Assembly (NCBI GenBank): GCA_041399155.1
Contig: JAWKTI010000003.1
Coordinates: 310,001-374,000 of the forward strand
DNA length: 64,000 bases
Origin: Zavarzinella sp.
GTDB lineage: Bacteria; Planctomycetota; Planctomycetia; Gemmatales; Gemmataceae
Reading direction: 5' to 3'
How positions within the stretch are numbered: position 1 is the first letter of the stretch; each line of letters opens with the position of its first letter. Both the position numbers and the translations under genes were made by a program. This document shows, piece after piece, positions 43,327-53,090 of this stretch. The notes below the pieces were generated by a model. It was not told the DNA's origin and made no database searches. It worked only from the letters and a program-made list of their open reading frames with translations.

Positions 43327-43794
43327 ATGAGCATCGAAGAAGAACTGGGCTTTCCCATCGTCAAGCCCCAGGTGGTCGACTGGGCAGATATGGATGTGTT
43401 TGGCCACATCAATAATGTGGTGTACTTTCGGTACTTTGAAAATATTCGCATCGAGTATTTTCGGCGGCTGGGCTGGATGCAAGGCTCACCTGGTGTGGGG
43501 ATCGGCCCCATTGTGCATTCGACGCAGGCTCGTTTCCGGACAGCGGTGCATTTTCCCGCCACACTATTGGCGTGTGCCAAAGTAAAAGAATTAAATGGCG
43601 ACCGCTTTACGGTCAGCCATCAACTGGTGGATTCGGAAACCAAAGCAGTTACCACGTACGGTGAAGCGTTAATTGTCTGTTACGATTACACCACCCAGCA
43701 AAAATGCCGCATTCCAGACGAATTAGAGCTGGCCATCATGAATCTTGAAGCCCAGGTGGGGAATCGGCCCGTGATCCATTCGCCCCCACTGTAA
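43327..43794 (+). CDS. Acyl-CoA thioesterase, 4HBT hotdog family
   Basis: The 155-residue enzyme starts at ATG 43327 (GAGG upstream). The hotdog signature W-A-D-M-D-V-F-G-H-I-N-N-V-V-Y-F contains the catalytic Asp and the helix of the 4-hydroxybenzoyl-CoA thioesterase family (YbgC/FcbC-like). It hydrolyses an acyl-CoA or acyl-ACP thioester; the acyl group is not defined by sequence. It is cytoplasmic, divergent from the small secreted genes, and 75 bases before the sulfatase. Confidence 0.82.
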   Translation: MSIEEELGFPIVKPQVVDWADMDVFGHINNVVYFRYFENIRIEYFRRLGWMQGSPGVGIGPIVHSTQARFRTAVHFPATLLACAKVKELNGDRFTVSHQLVDSETKAVTTYGEALIVCYDYTTQQKCRIPDELELAIMNLEAQVGNRPVIHSPPL

Positions 43795-43815
43795 TATTGC
43801 GAAATGGCAATATAA
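43793..43815. repeat. TATTGC dyad after the thioesterase gene
   Basis: TATTGC and GCAATA flank a six-base spacer GAAATG immediately after the thioesterase stop. It shares TATTGCGAA with the dyad at 12136. It could be a weak terminator or a small dispersed repeat. Confidence 0.35.
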
Positions 43816-43868
43816 CTAACTCTGCATGCAAATCCAATCGTTGTCGAATTTCAGTGCAAGGAAATCTG

Positions 43869-45509
43869 ATGTCTCTTTTCTCAAAACTCTTTCTGTTGCT
43901 GGCCACCGGGTGTCTGTTCTTCCCCACGGTGGCTGCGGCACAAAAACCTAAGAAACCTAACATTCTGCTGATTCTTGCCGATGACCTGGGCTATTCTGAC
44001 CTTGGCTGTTACGGTGGGGAAATTGCCACACCGAACCTGGATGAACTGGCCAAAAACGGGCTCCGCTTTCAGCAGTTCTACAATGGCACGCGGTGCTGCC
44101 CCAGTCGGGCAAGTCTGCTGACTGGTTTGTACCCACATCAGGCCGGTGTGGGTCTGATGACTGGCCAATCTTCAGCACCCGGCTACCGTGGCTTTCCGCA
44201 GCCCAACACCGTTACAATTGCTGAAGTGCTGCGAAGTGCGGGATACCACACCTCAATGGTAGGGAAATGGCATCTCAGTGCCGGACCGAAAACCCCACGT
44301 CCCACGGATCGGGGTTTTCAGGAGTTTTACGGCATGATCGGTGGCTTTAATTCCTGTTTTCAGGAAAATCCATTTTACACCCGCCTGCCTGCCGATCGGC
44401 CAAAACGCACCTATCCCGCCGATCAATTTTACAGCAGTGACGTGTTCGGCGATTACAGCATCGATTTTCTGGCGAAGGCACGTGCGGCAAAACAACCTTT
44501 TTTTCAGTATCTGGCGTTCAATGCACCCCACTTTCCACTACATGCCAAGCCAGCAGATATTCAAAAGTATCTGCAAACCTACACAGTGGGGTGGGATAAG
44601 ATTCGCACCGCCCGCCTCAAAAACCAGATCGAAATGGGTCTGTTCCCGCAAGGCACCCCACTGACGCCTCGATCCGGCTTTACCACCAGGCGGGATTTTC
44701 TTCGCTCCGGCGAGAATCCCGCGTGGGAAACGCTGAAGAAGGATCGCCAGACCGATCTTGCTTACCGCATGGCCGTATATGCCGCCATGGTGAACTGCAT
44801 GGATGAAAACATCGGTCGTATCGTGGCAGAACTGAAAAAACATGGCGAATATGAAAATACACTCATCTTTTTCCTCAGTGATAACGGTGCCTGTGCCGAG
44901 TGGGACCCCTTCGGCTTCGATGGCAACAGTGGGCCTGACAATAAGTTGCACACTGGTACAGAACTGGCCACGATGGGAAGTGCAAAAACCTACCACAGTT
45001 ATGGAAGTGCCTGGGCGAATGCCAGTAACACCCCTTTTCGGCTGTATAAACACTATTGCCACGAAGGCGGCATCCGCACCCCGCTGATTGTACATTGGCC
45101 ACAAGGAGTTACCGCCAAAGGTGAATTTCGCCCACAGGTGGGGCATATTATCGACATCATGGCGACCTGCGTTGCCTGTGCGGGTGCCGACTACCCAACC
45201 CAGCGTGGGGAACAGAAGATTACGCCGATGGAAGGGATCAGTTTGTTGCCTGCATTTGCGAATCAACCACTGCCACGGGCAATGCTGGCGTGGGAGCACG
45301 AAAAAAATAAGGCAATCCGCATGGGCGACTGGAAACTGGTCGCCAAAGATTCGCAGGATTGGGAGCTATACGATATTGCCCAAGACCCACTGGAAATGAC
45401 CAATCTGGCCAGCAAAGAACCCGAAAGGGTGGCTGAAATGGCTAAAGAATGGCTGACGTGGGCAAATCGCACGAACGTTTTGCCGTATCCCACCAAAGGG
45501 AAAAAATAG
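43869..45509 (+). CDS. Secreted sulfatase (arylsulfatase type)
   Basis: The 546-residue enzyme starts at ATG 43869 with AAGGA upstream. Signal peptide: M-S-L-F-S-K-L-F-L-L-L-A-T-G-C-L-F-F. The metal-binding A-D-D-L-G-Y-S-D-L-G-C-Y-G follows near residue 37, then the sulfatase signature C-C-P-S-R-A-S-L-L-T-G. The first Cys (residue 76) is the one converted to formylglycine. Further features are G-K-W-H-L and F-F-L-S-D-N-G-A. Planctomycetes carry many sulfatases for sulfated polysaccharides; the substrate here is not known. A formylglycine-generating enzyme is not in the window. Confidence 0.9.
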   Translation: MSLFSKLFLLLATGCLFFPTVAAAQKPKKPNILLILADDLGYSDLGCYGGEIATPNLDELAKNGLRFQQFYNGTRCCPSRASLLTGLYPHQAGVGLMTGQSSAPGYRGFPQPNTVTIAEVLRSAGYHTSMVGKWHLSAGPKTPRPTDRGFQEFYGMIGGFNSCFQENPFYTRLPADRPKRTYPADQFYSSDVFGDYSIDFLAKARAAKQPFFQYLAFNAPHFPLHAKPADIQKYLQTYTVGWDKIRTARLKNQIEMGLFPQGTPLTPRSGFTTRRDFLRSGENPAWETLKKDRQTDLAYRMAVYAAMVNCMDENIGRIVAELKKHGEYENTLIFFLSDNGACAEWDPFGFDGNSGPDNKLHTGTELATMGSAKTYHSYGSAWANASNTPFRLYKHYCHEGGIRTPLIVHWPQGVTAKGEFRPQVGHIIDIMATCVACAGADYPTQRGEQKITPMEGISLLPAFANQPLPRAMLAWEHEKNKAIRMGDWKLVAKDSQDWELYDIAQDPLEMTNLASKEPERVAEMAKEWLTWANRTNVLPYPTKGKK

Positions 45510-45559
45510 TGGATCGCTCACTTCAACTGCATCACACAAGTGGGGCAGTGGTACTTTTT

Positions 45560-46744
45560 CTACACCACGATGCGGTGGATTTCGGTTTGTAATTCCCCAC
45601 CAGTCACATGGACCTGCTTCTGAGCATCCACAAAGACGTTTACTTCACTGCGGACTCCAAATTCCGGCAGATAAATACCCGGTTCAATCGAAAAACAGGT
45701 GCGAGGGAGAACATACCGTTCTTCTCTGGTCTCCAGATTGTCCATGTGGGCACCGTTACCGTGGGTTTCAAAGCCAATGTTGTGGCCAGTGCGGTGGCTG
45801 AAATATGGCCCATAGCCCGCATCGACGATCACTTTCCGCGTGGCATCATCCACTTCCCACCCTTGCAGTGGGCGATTTTCGGCAAACGCTTTCCGCACAC
45901 AATCAATGCCGGCATCACGGGCCGCAGCAACAATATTAAAAATTCTCACATATTTTTCGGGCACCACGTCACCCACAAAGCAGGTGCGGGTGTAATCGCT
46001 GTAGACCGCACGTGGTTGGTTTAATTTTGCCCACAGGTCGACCAGCACAAAATCGCCCTTGCGAATCATAAACTGGGTGGCCGGTTCTGGTGAATAGTGC
46101 GGGTCGCCCGAATGGGGGCCTTGCCCCACGATCGGTGCATGGTCGGTGATCAGGTTGTGTTCTGCGAAGTGCTGCATAATTCGCTGCTGCACTGCAATTT
46201 CACTCACTTCCCCTTTGGAGCGGATTTCACTGGCGATAAAATCAAACGCCACATCAAAGGCCGCACGTGTCCATTTGGCCGATTCGAGGTGCATTGCCCA
46301 CTGTTCATCATCCCACACGGCTTCGAACAGTTGAATCAGGTCGCCGGAGGAGACAATTTCCTTACCAAACGACTTGATCAGTTCAATAGTGCCCCCATCG
46401 ACGCGGGACACGTAAGGATTGGCATTGCGTGGGACATATTCCATTGCAATTTTCTGAGATTTTTCTAATAATTTGGCAATACCCGCTTCCAGTTCCTGCC
46501 AACTCAGGTAAATTGCAGTTTCACCGGGCAGAAAATCGAGTGCCTGGGGCTCAATTTTGTGGCACAGTTTCATCGGCTGACCGTGGGCAGGAATAAAGTA
46601 ATACCACCGGCGGGTCAGGTGCTTGCCGGTGGGCATTTTCACCACGCTGCGTGCCAGAATATTAGACGCACGGAAATCGTACAGCAGCCAGCCATCGATC
46701 TGAAATTGTTGCAGCGATTGTTGCACGGCAGCGATATCAAGCAT
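45560..46744 (-). CDS. M24-family aminopeptidase (Xaa-Pro type)
   Basis: The 394-residue protein has an N-terminal creatinase-like domain and a pita-bread catalytic domain. The dinuclear metal ligands are visible: L-V-D-L-W (Asp), Y-S-D-Y-T-R-T (Asp), S-H-R-T-G-H-N-I-G (His), S-I-E-P-G-I-Y (Glu) and R-S-E-V-N-V-F-V (Glu). It probably removes N-terminal residues next to proline or cleaves dipeptides. There is no signal peptide. It converges with the sulfatase gene. Confidence 0.86.
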   Translation of the reverse strand: MLDIAAVQQSLQQFQIDGWLLYDFRASNILARSVVKMPTGKHLTRRWYYFIPAHGQPMKLCHKIEPQALDFLPGETAIYLSWQELEAGIAKLLEKSQKIAMEYVPRNANPYVSRVDGGTIELIKSFGKEIVSSGDLIQLFEAVWDDEQWAMHLESAKWTRAAFDVAFDFIASEIRSKGEVSEIAVQQRIMQHFAEHNLITDHAPIVGQGPHSGDPHYSPEPATQFMIRKGDFVLVDLWAKLNQPRAVYSDYTRTCFVGDVVPEKYVRIFNIVAAARDAGIDCVRKAFAENRPLQGWEVDDATRKVIVDAGYGPYFSHRTGHNIGFETHGNGAHMDNLETREERYVLPRTCFSIEPGIYLPEFGVRSEVNVFVDAQKQVHVTGGELQTEIHRIVV

Positions 46745-47061
46745 GAAAAATCCTTCATTGTTACGTTGGTTTTGAAATTAGAACCTTATTTTACGTAATC
46801 CCACTGAAAAAGTGGTGGGAATCTGGGGCAAAATCGTGCGAATCAGAATCGGCAACATTCGAAACGTTTTCACAGTGCTACGCCTGAAAATATTCTCATT
46901 TACAAACTTGTGCTCACCTGAGGAAGTTGTTACAGTGGACTTCTGAATGAGCATGAGACACCCAGATGGCGATTAACTGTTCATGTAGTTGGCATCTTCA
47001 ACGGTCACTAAAATAATTTCTAGTGCGGTGATGTATACAGACACCACGGACGGGCAAATCG
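46745..47061. other. Divergent intergenic region
   Basis: About 320 bases between the leftward peptidase and the rightward DUF488 module; it should carry both promoters. No coding frame, repeat or hairpin stands out. Confidence 0.45.
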
Positions 47062-47931
47062 ATGCTGAATCGACAGAAACTTTTACTCTTTATGTTGAAA
47101 CTGGCTGATCGGTCAGTTTCCAGAACCGAATTGACTAAATGGTGCTTTCTGCTTCGCAAAGAGGGTGTAACCTCCGGTGGACCAGCATTTTACGATTTCG
47201 TCCCATATCAATATGGTCCATTTTCGTTTGCTCTTTACCAGGAAGTAGATAAGCTGGTTGCACAGAATTATATGCAGGAAGATGGCGATAACAAATGGTC
47301 GCTGAACCCAAATCTAGCAGCATCCGTCGGTACACCTGAGAAGGCTATCGAGGGGGATGTAAAGAGAATATTTTCTCGCTTCGGAAAGCTTGATTCAGCT
47401 TCTCTCATCGATTATGTATACGAGCGTTATCCTGCTTTCACCGTTAACAGCAAACTACGCAAACTTGCAAACCGACCGGAAACACAACCTGCTGTTTACA
47501 CTGCTGGCTACGAGGGGCTAAGTATTGACGGGTTTCTGAATTTGCTGGTTGTTTCGGGAATCAGACGATTAATCGATGTTCGTAACAATCCTATAGCCAG
47601 GAGATACGGATTCCACAAATCAACGCTTCGGCGATTAACAGAGCGGTTGGATATTCAATACGTACATCTGCCTGAACTTGGGATCCGGAGTGAAGATCGC
47701 AGGTGCCTAGTTGACCAGGTTGCCTACGAGTCGCTATTCGACAATTACGAAAAAACAGTCCTTCAAAATGAGCTAAAATCCATTCAAGAGGTGGGTCGGC
47801 TGATGACTGAATTGCCGAGCGTCTTGGTTTGTATGGAGTCTGAACCCAAATGCTGCCACCGTTCGAGATTGGCGGTGTCCGTTTCCAGGGAAACGAATCT
47901 CCCGATTACTCACCTTATCGGTGCTACATGA
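47062..47931 (+). CDS. Winged-helix-like (Panacea/YwgA-type) plus DUF488 fusion protein
   Basis: The 289-residue protein has two parts. Residues 1-~110 start L-L-F-M-L-K-L-A-D and contain Y-Q-Y-G-P-F-S-F-A-L-Y and an E-V-D-K-L-V-A helix, a pattern seen in DUF4065/Panacea- or YwgA-like winged-helix domains. Residues ~140-289 match DUF488: Y-T-A-G-Y-E-G, I-D-V-R-N-N-P, Y-V-H-L-P-E-L-G-I and, near the end, C-M-E-S-E-P-K-C-C-H-R-S-R-L-A. The partner gene starts in an ATGA overlap with the stop, so they are translated together. Function unknown; a nucleic-acid-related or defence role is inferred from the module layout only. Confidence 0.72.
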   Translation: MLNRQKLLLFMLKLADRSVSRTELTKWCFLLRKEGVTSGGPAFYDFVPYQYGPFSFALYQEVDKLVAQNYMQEDGDNKWSLNPNLAASVGTPEKAIEGDVKRIFSRFGKLDSASLIDYVYERYPAFTVNSKLRKLANRPETQPAVYTAGYEGLSIDGFLNLLVVSGIRRLIDVRNNPIARRYGFHKSTLRRLTERLDIQYVHLPELGIRSEDRRCLVDQVAYESLFDNYEKTVLQNELKSIQEVGRLMTELPSVLVCMESEPKCCHRSRLAVSVSRETNLPITHLIGAT

Positions 47932-48728
47932 TGGTCGAGCACGTCGTGACGAAAGTTCTCATTACTGTGATGACTTATCCCCACCCCTCTCGTGGATACC
48001 AGGAATTGGTATGCACTGCGGGTGTTACAGAATCCGGCGATTGGATTCGACTGTACCCTATCGACTATCGCTACCGAGAGAAACAGCAACAATTTAAGAA
48101 GTATCAGTGGATCGAAGTTGCACTCGGTCCAAATGGTGCTGGCAACGATAATCGCAAAGAGAGCCGAAGACCAGACCTTGACTCGATCAAACTGCTTGGA
48201 AAACCGCTTGATACGAAACATAAATGGCGAGATAGGCGGACGATCATTGATCAACTACCTCATTTCACGCGCAACGAACTCGTCAACTTGCACGAAAAAG
48301 ATAAGACTTCGCTTGGCGTTGTCCGTCCTACTCGTGTTTTGGATTTGGAAATTCGACCTGCGGACACAGAATGGAAGCCGGAATGGCAATCTCTGTTCAC
48401 ACAACTTACTCTGTTTGGCAAACCTCAGAAACCCTTACGCAAAATTCCTTTCACTTTTCATTACGTGTTCGAGTGTGAAGATAGTGGTGATAAACCGCAC
48501 ACAGCTATGTGTGAAGATTGGGAGTTGGGAATGCTTTTCTTAAACGAAGCCCAACGCCTCGGTTCCGATGAGGCAGCCGCTGAAAGTGTTCGCAACAAGT
48601 TTCTGGGGGAACTATGTCGCGAAGATAAGGATACCAGGTTCTTTATGGGTACTCACTTCCCATACAACACATGGCTGGTGCTGGGAGTGTTCTGGCCCCC
48701 GAAAGATGCTCAGGGTACATTGTTCTAG
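47928..48728 (+). CDS. Unknown partner of the DUF488 protein
   Basis: The start ATG 47928 (ATGATG) overlaps the upstream stop. The 266-residue protein has no signal peptide or membrane segment. It begins with a beta-rich domain (K-V-L-I-T-V-M-T-Y-P-H-P-S-R, E-L-V-C-T-A-G-V, D-W-I-R-L-Y-P-I) reminiscent of an OB/PUA-like fold. It is rich in Arg, Trp and Asp/Glu, and ends H-F-P-Y-N-T-W-L-V-L-G-V-F-W-P-P-K. I recognise no family function. Tight coupling says it works with the DUF488 protein. Confidence 0.7.
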   Translation: MMVEHVVTKVLITVMTYPHPSRGYQELVCTAGVTESGDWIRLYPIDYRYREKQQQFKKYQWIEVALGPNGAGNDNRKESRRPDLDSIKLLGKPLDTKHKWRDRRTIIDQLPHFTRNELVNLHEKDKTSLGVVRPTRVLDLEIRPADTEWKPEWQSLFTQLTLFGKPQKPLRKIPFTFHYVFECEDSGDKPHTAMCEDWELGMLFLNEAQRLGSDEAAAESVRNKFLGELCREDKDTRFFMGTHFPYNTWLVLGVFWPPKDAQGTLF

Positions 48729-49132
48729 AAAACTTTTTGTATCGGAAACGATTTCATTTGGTTGAAACTAATACTTCAAACCCTCATATATTTCTCATAA
48801 TTGTATTCCAGAATCGGGTGGACTCTCGACTGTGGTACCCAGATGGCCGCAGACGATCCTTCGATTGATCACAACCGCACCGTCACTCTGGCGTAAATGC
48901 CCGATTCTCAACTCGATACGGTGAATCGTTGGCATACAGATCCACTCAACAAGCCTTACAGATGCGCCGGTAATACCAGGCTTACAGAAGCAATTGCCTC
49001 TAGAGGAAGAATCGTATATCTGCAATATTATCACATCGCAATATAGCCCATGATTCATGTAACTTCTTGGCAAGAAATTGCGATTCTCCGTATATTTTCC
49101 CAACGGTGGGATTCATTTTGAGGAGAAAAGGC
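48729..49132. other. Intergenic region with a TATTGC-type repeat
   Basis: About 400 bases before the PQQ gene. Near 49021-49044, GCAATATTATCACATCGCAATAT repeats the motif class seen at 12136, 16320 and 43795. No coding frame is convincing. The Shine-Dalgarno AGGAG of the PQQ gene lies at its right end. Confidence 0.4.
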
Positions 49133-50418
49133 ATGTCCAAACGTCTGTGTGCGGCATTAATACTGGTGATGTGTGGCAATTCCCTGCTGGCTGATGATTG
49201 GCCACAGTTCCGTGGGCCAAATCGCGATGGCATTTCTGCAGAAAAAGGTTTGTTGAAAAAATGGCCCCAGGGTGGGCCGAAGTTGCTCTGGTCAACCGAT
49301 CAATTGGGCACCGGCTACTCCGGCCCCGCCATCGTGGGCGATACCATTTATATTGCGGGTACCAAAGAGAATCGGGAGTGCACCTTCGCAATCAATGCCA
49401 AAGACGGCAAAGTGGCCTGGACTGGCGATCTGGGGCCGGTTTTCACCTGGCGCGGCAATAGCTGGAATGCGGGCCCGAATTCCAGCCCTACCGTGGGGCA
49501 ACAGGTGATTGTTCAAGGTGGCTTCGGCGATCTGGTGTGCTACCAGAAAACCGATGGTAAAGTCTTGTGGCAAAAGAACTTACCGAAAGACCTCGCTGGG
49601 GAAGTCAATCCGATTGGTGGCGGATTGGATGAACCTACCCCCTGGGTTGGGGCTATGCTGCTGCCCCACTGATTGTGGGAGAGATGGTGATTTGTGTTCC
49701 CGGTGGCAAGAAAGGTCTGCTGGCCGCCCTGGACCTGAAAAGTGGTAAAGTACTCTGGCAGAGCAAAACCATCACCGATCAGGCACCCTACGCAGCACCG
49801 GTGCTGGCGAAAATCCATGACACTCTGACGATTGTTGTCGTGACAAACCAGGGGATCTATGGCGTGTTGCCCAAGTCGGGCGAGGAACTGTTTCGCTACA
49901 CCCGCAACGAACCGTACGATGACGTCGTCATCAGCACCCCCATTGTGGGGAATAATCGTGTATTCACCAGCGTGGGCTTCGGGCAGGGCTGCGATTTCAT
50001 TGAACTGGTGCGTACCGCTGGCAACCCCCGCATCAGCACCATTATGAGCAATAAACTGGTGCAGAACCGTGATGGCAGCATGGTGCTGGTGGACAACCAC
50101 TTGTATGGTCATTCGGAAAATCAGGGTTGGTTCTGCCTGGATTTCACTACCGGAAAACTGAAATGGAACGACCGCACCGCACTGGAGCGGGGGTCGGTGG
50201 CATATGCGGATGGTAAGTTGTACTGTCTGGGCGAAAAAGGCAACGTGGTGCTGGCGGAAGCCACGCCCGAAGGCTGGAGCGAAACTAGCCGCTTTCGCTT
50301 GCCGAAAGCATCCAGCAAACGCCTGCCGAGTGGTGCCGTGTGGACCAATCCCGTGATCGCTGATGGCAAATTGTATCTGCGCGATCAGGAGTTTCTGTAC
50401 TGTTATGCGATCAAATAG
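49133..50418 (+). pseudogene. Secreted PQQ-like beta-propeller protein, frameshifted
   Basis: A good start (AGGAG, ATG 49133) gives a signal peptide and D-W-P-Q-F-R-G-P-N-R-D-G-I, as in the paralogue at 37795. This frame stops at 49672 after P-T-P-W-V-G. A second frame reads W-G-Y-A-A-A-P-L-I-V-G-E-M and continues the propeller to 50418 with the usual D-L-K-S-G-K-V-L-W repeats. One missing base near 49650, between runs of C and G, explains the break. The intact protein would be ~428 residues. The cause may be a sequencing error. Confidence 0.8.
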
Positions 50419-50516
50419 CCCACAGAACAGCAGAAAGATGAGAGAATGATGAAAAATGAGAAAATGAGAAGTTGGGAGCGATGGGGCATTTTACCCACCT
50501 GATGTGGGTGTCAGGA

Positions 50517-51293
50517 TCACCAGAAACGCACTTTCCAGTAGTTGTACGGTCCAGCCAGACGACCTAAGTACCAGTGACCGTCATCCCATTCGAGCACCAC
50601 TTTCCGCCAGCCCAGTGGAACACGTGGGAAGGGATAGTATGGTCCGATGTAAGGGAAGGCGTTGTGGGGGTACGAAGCTGGGTATGCAACCCGTGAATAG
50701 TTATTGTAGGGTGCATACGTCGGCCATGCGTACGGAGGCAGCTTCGGTGCTGCTGGGTCCAACGGCATCATGCCCATGCCACCATTCAATGGCACTGGTT
50801 CGTTGGTGTTGAATGCAGGCATCCCTTGTGGGGGCATTGGCACGCCCGGGGTGGGGGGTGCCGCACCAATCATCGGCATGCCACTGGAATCGGGCAGAGT
50901 GCTGGGGCCGGGGCTGGCTGGCACCTGTCCACCAGTCTGCTGAATCTTGCGAGGCATTTCCTGAGGATAGGTTACTTCGCTTTCGATTCGGCGAAGCCCT
51001 TTCGAGCGCAGGGTAGCCACTGTCTTCAGAATGTTGTTGTGCTGGGTGCCGTCCATGGCAGTACCAGTGAGCGAGCACACCCCATCTTTCACAGAGATGC
51101 CAATTTTGGCACCATTGACCACGCCGGCATCAATCAATGCCTTTTTCACGGCGTCGGCCATGTCCTGATTCGCCTGTGCCGATTTCGCGTCCACTGCCTT
51201 ACTGGGGGCCGTGGTTGCGTCCTGAGCCATCCCTGTTCCCACTAAAAACATGCCCAGAGTTGCTGCTGGTATCATCAGCTTACGCAGTCTCAC
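50517..51293 (-). CDS. Secreted BON-domain protein with Pro/Gly-rich tail
   Basis: The start is GTG 51293: a perfect AAGGAGGT lies four to five bases before it. The 258-residue product has a signal peptide (residues ~1-23). Residues ~45-115 form a BON domain (V-K-K-A-L-I-D-A-G-V ... G-V-C-S-L-T-G-T-A), a fold that binds membranes or phospholipids. The tail is rich in Pro, Met, Tyr and Gly, then ends W-R-K-V-V-L-E-W-D-D-G-H-W-Y-L. It is probably periplasmic or outer-membrane associated. Single gene. Confidence 0.78.
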   Translation of the reverse strand: MRLRKLMIPAATLGMFLVGTGMAQDATTAPSKAVDAKSAQANQDMADAVKKALIDAGVVNGAKIGISVKDGVCSLTGTAMDGTQHNNILKTVATLRSKGLRRIESEVTYPQEMPRKIQQTGGQVPASPGPSTLPDSSGMPMIGAAPPTPGVPMPPQGMPAFNTNEPVPLNGGMGMMPLDPAAPKLPPYAWPTYAPYNNYSRVAYPASYPHNAFPYIGPYYPFPRVPLGWRKVVLEWDDGHWYLGRLAGPYNYWKVRFW

Positions 51294-51524
51294 GGGGACC
51301 TCCTTGTTCACATTTAATGCGAAAAATAGTAATTTCTGTTCCCTTCGCTACTTATGTTCGACAACTGGGGGCAGATTTACCCAACAAAGCTGGCAAGATG
51401 TGTCGTATTGATTGTAAAGGTCGCCCGATTAATTCGTACAGTTTCACTAAATTGCCAGAATTAACATGCGTTTGCCAGAGCGATCATCTCAAGCGAGATG
51501 GATTCATGAGAATCGTTGCTCGGT

Positions 51525-52925
51525 TCAGATCGGTTCCAGGGCAAAGGAAAAGTCCTGGCAGGTGATGTGGCTTGGTTCGTGAATTGCGGAAACACCCTGT
51601 GCCAGCGTATCATTAATCCGGTAACGTCCTTTTGAATGGACGTGCAGGGCACCATTCCGCATGGTGATAAACATCGATTCCGTGGCGTGTTCCAGTTGCA
51701 CATGGCACTGGGTGTGATTGCCAATTTCCAGCATATCCGACAACAGAATGATGCCATTAATCGCCATGCTGAGCCTGCGGTTGCCATTCAGCATCAGGCG
51801 TGCGGTTAAGGAGCCTCTGGCGGGGATATCAAAGCACATCTGGCAGTTACTTAAAAGGAGAGTGTCTCCCGATTGCAGCACCGCTTTTTCCAGTGGCTCG
51901 TCATTGATACGCACCGATTGGCCCGATTCCAGCAAATAACACTCAGAATCTCGTTGCAAGGCAGCATGCACGCGCGAAACATCGGCAAAAAGTGGGACAT
52001 CCACAGTCCCACCACCAGTGGCCATGCCCAGCGTCACCCGAGGCTGGGTGCAGATCATGAAGGCACTACCCCCATCGATCCACAGGTAATAATTTTTCGC
52101 CGGTGGGCGAAATTCGTTGGGACGCACCAGTTGTGGGGTGACTTCCAGCGAATTCTTCGGGGTGGACACTGCCACATGCAGTGCGGTTGCTCCCAGGTGC
52201 TTTTCCAGTGGTTCGGCGTTGAGTTTCAGCATCTCCCACGCCTGCGATTTCGCCTGTTGTGCCTCGCGGTGAAATTTCGCCACCTGCAATACCGCTGTGG
52301 CGTGCGTGTGCACCTCATTCCACGAACCGATCGACAAAAACTGTCGCAGTGCGGCAAGTGCGTGGTCGAATTGCTCTGCACGCTGCGTTAATTGAACCTC
52401 GAAAGTATCGAGAGCCGAAGAACGCTGATTCAGGACAGGCCGCACGCGCTCCAGTAGTTGCCGGGCGTTGCTGAAGTCGCCCGAATCGGCCTTTTCAATC
52501 GCGTGGCACCAGTTGCGTGCCGCATCGCCCAGTGGGGCAAAAGGTTCCTGGTCAATAGGCAACTCATTCAATTCCAGAAAAGCTGCGTGGGCAGAATCGG
52601 GCTTGCCCACTTCCAGCATCGCACGGATTTCAGAATATTTCAGCTTACTAAGGTTGGTGCGGAACTGGTTGACCCCGTGGTCGTCTTCGGCTGCAAACTT
52701 TAACACCCGTTTGAGCGTGGCCCACGCATCGGAAATCTGATCGTTGCGGAGGTGGCGTTCACCCACGCGGACAAACGCTTTAATAATATCGTTTTTAAGA
52801 GACCATACTTTGCGGTAGTTGCGGGCAATCAGGTCTTCGTAAAGCTGCACCGCCTTGTCCAATTCGCCATTGGCCAGAGCTTCATATGCAAGCTGTTTCA
52901 TCGACCAAGCCGCAATATCCGGCAT
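51525..52925 (-). CDS. TPR-like plus FHA-domain protein
   Basis: The 466-residue protein starts with A-Y-E-A-L-A-N-G-E-L-D-K-A-V-Q-L-Y and continues helical, TPR-like, for ~250 residues. From ~270 on, an FHA fold is suggested by V-T-L-G-M, D-V-S-R-V-H-A-A-L, Y-L-L-E-S and L-Q-S-G-D-T-L-L-L. FHA domains read phospho-threonine, but many bacterial ones bind other partners. A second beta-rich FHA-like unit may follow near the C-terminus (L-E-I-G-N-H). ATG 52925 has a distant GGAG; an ATG eight codons in is an alternative. It is cytoplasmic. Confidence 0.7.
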   Translation of the reverse strand: MPDIAAWSMKQLAYEALANGELDKAVQLYEDLIARNYRKVWSLKNDIIKAFVRVGERHLRNDQISDAWATLKRVLKFAAEDDHGVNQFRTNLSKLKYSEIRAMLEVGKPDSAHAAFLELNELPIDQEPFAPLGDAARNWCHAIEKADSGDFSNARQLLERVRPVLNQRSSALDTFEVQLTQRAEQFDHALAALRQFLSIGSWNEVHTHATAVLQVAKFHREAQQAKSQAWEMLKLNAEPLEKHLGATALHVAVSTPKNSLEVTPQLVRPNEFRPPAKNYYLWIDGGSAFMICTQPRVTLGMATGGGTVDVPLFADVSRVHAALQRDSECYLLESGQSVRINDEPLEKAVLQSGDTLLLSNCQMCFDIPARGSLTARLMLNGNRRLSMAINGIILLSDMLEIGNHTQCHVQLEHATESMFITMRNGALHVHSKGRYRINDTLAQGVSAIHEPSHITCQDFSFALEPI

Positions 52926-53090
52926 AGGAAAGTTGTACTCCGATCTAAGATAAGTGAAAGCAGGGCATTGTTGCAGTCAGCCCCGCACATCCTCATTATA
53001 GTGCGTTCACACCAAAGTTAACTTCTTGCTGAAGCAGAATTGATGTTGGGAGATGTGCGAGTCAGTTACCAAGACATTCTGGCAACAATC

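Noticed and set aside
44538..45299. 253-codon frame antisense to the sulfatase
   Set aside because: The sulfatase signature on the other strand is unambiguous.
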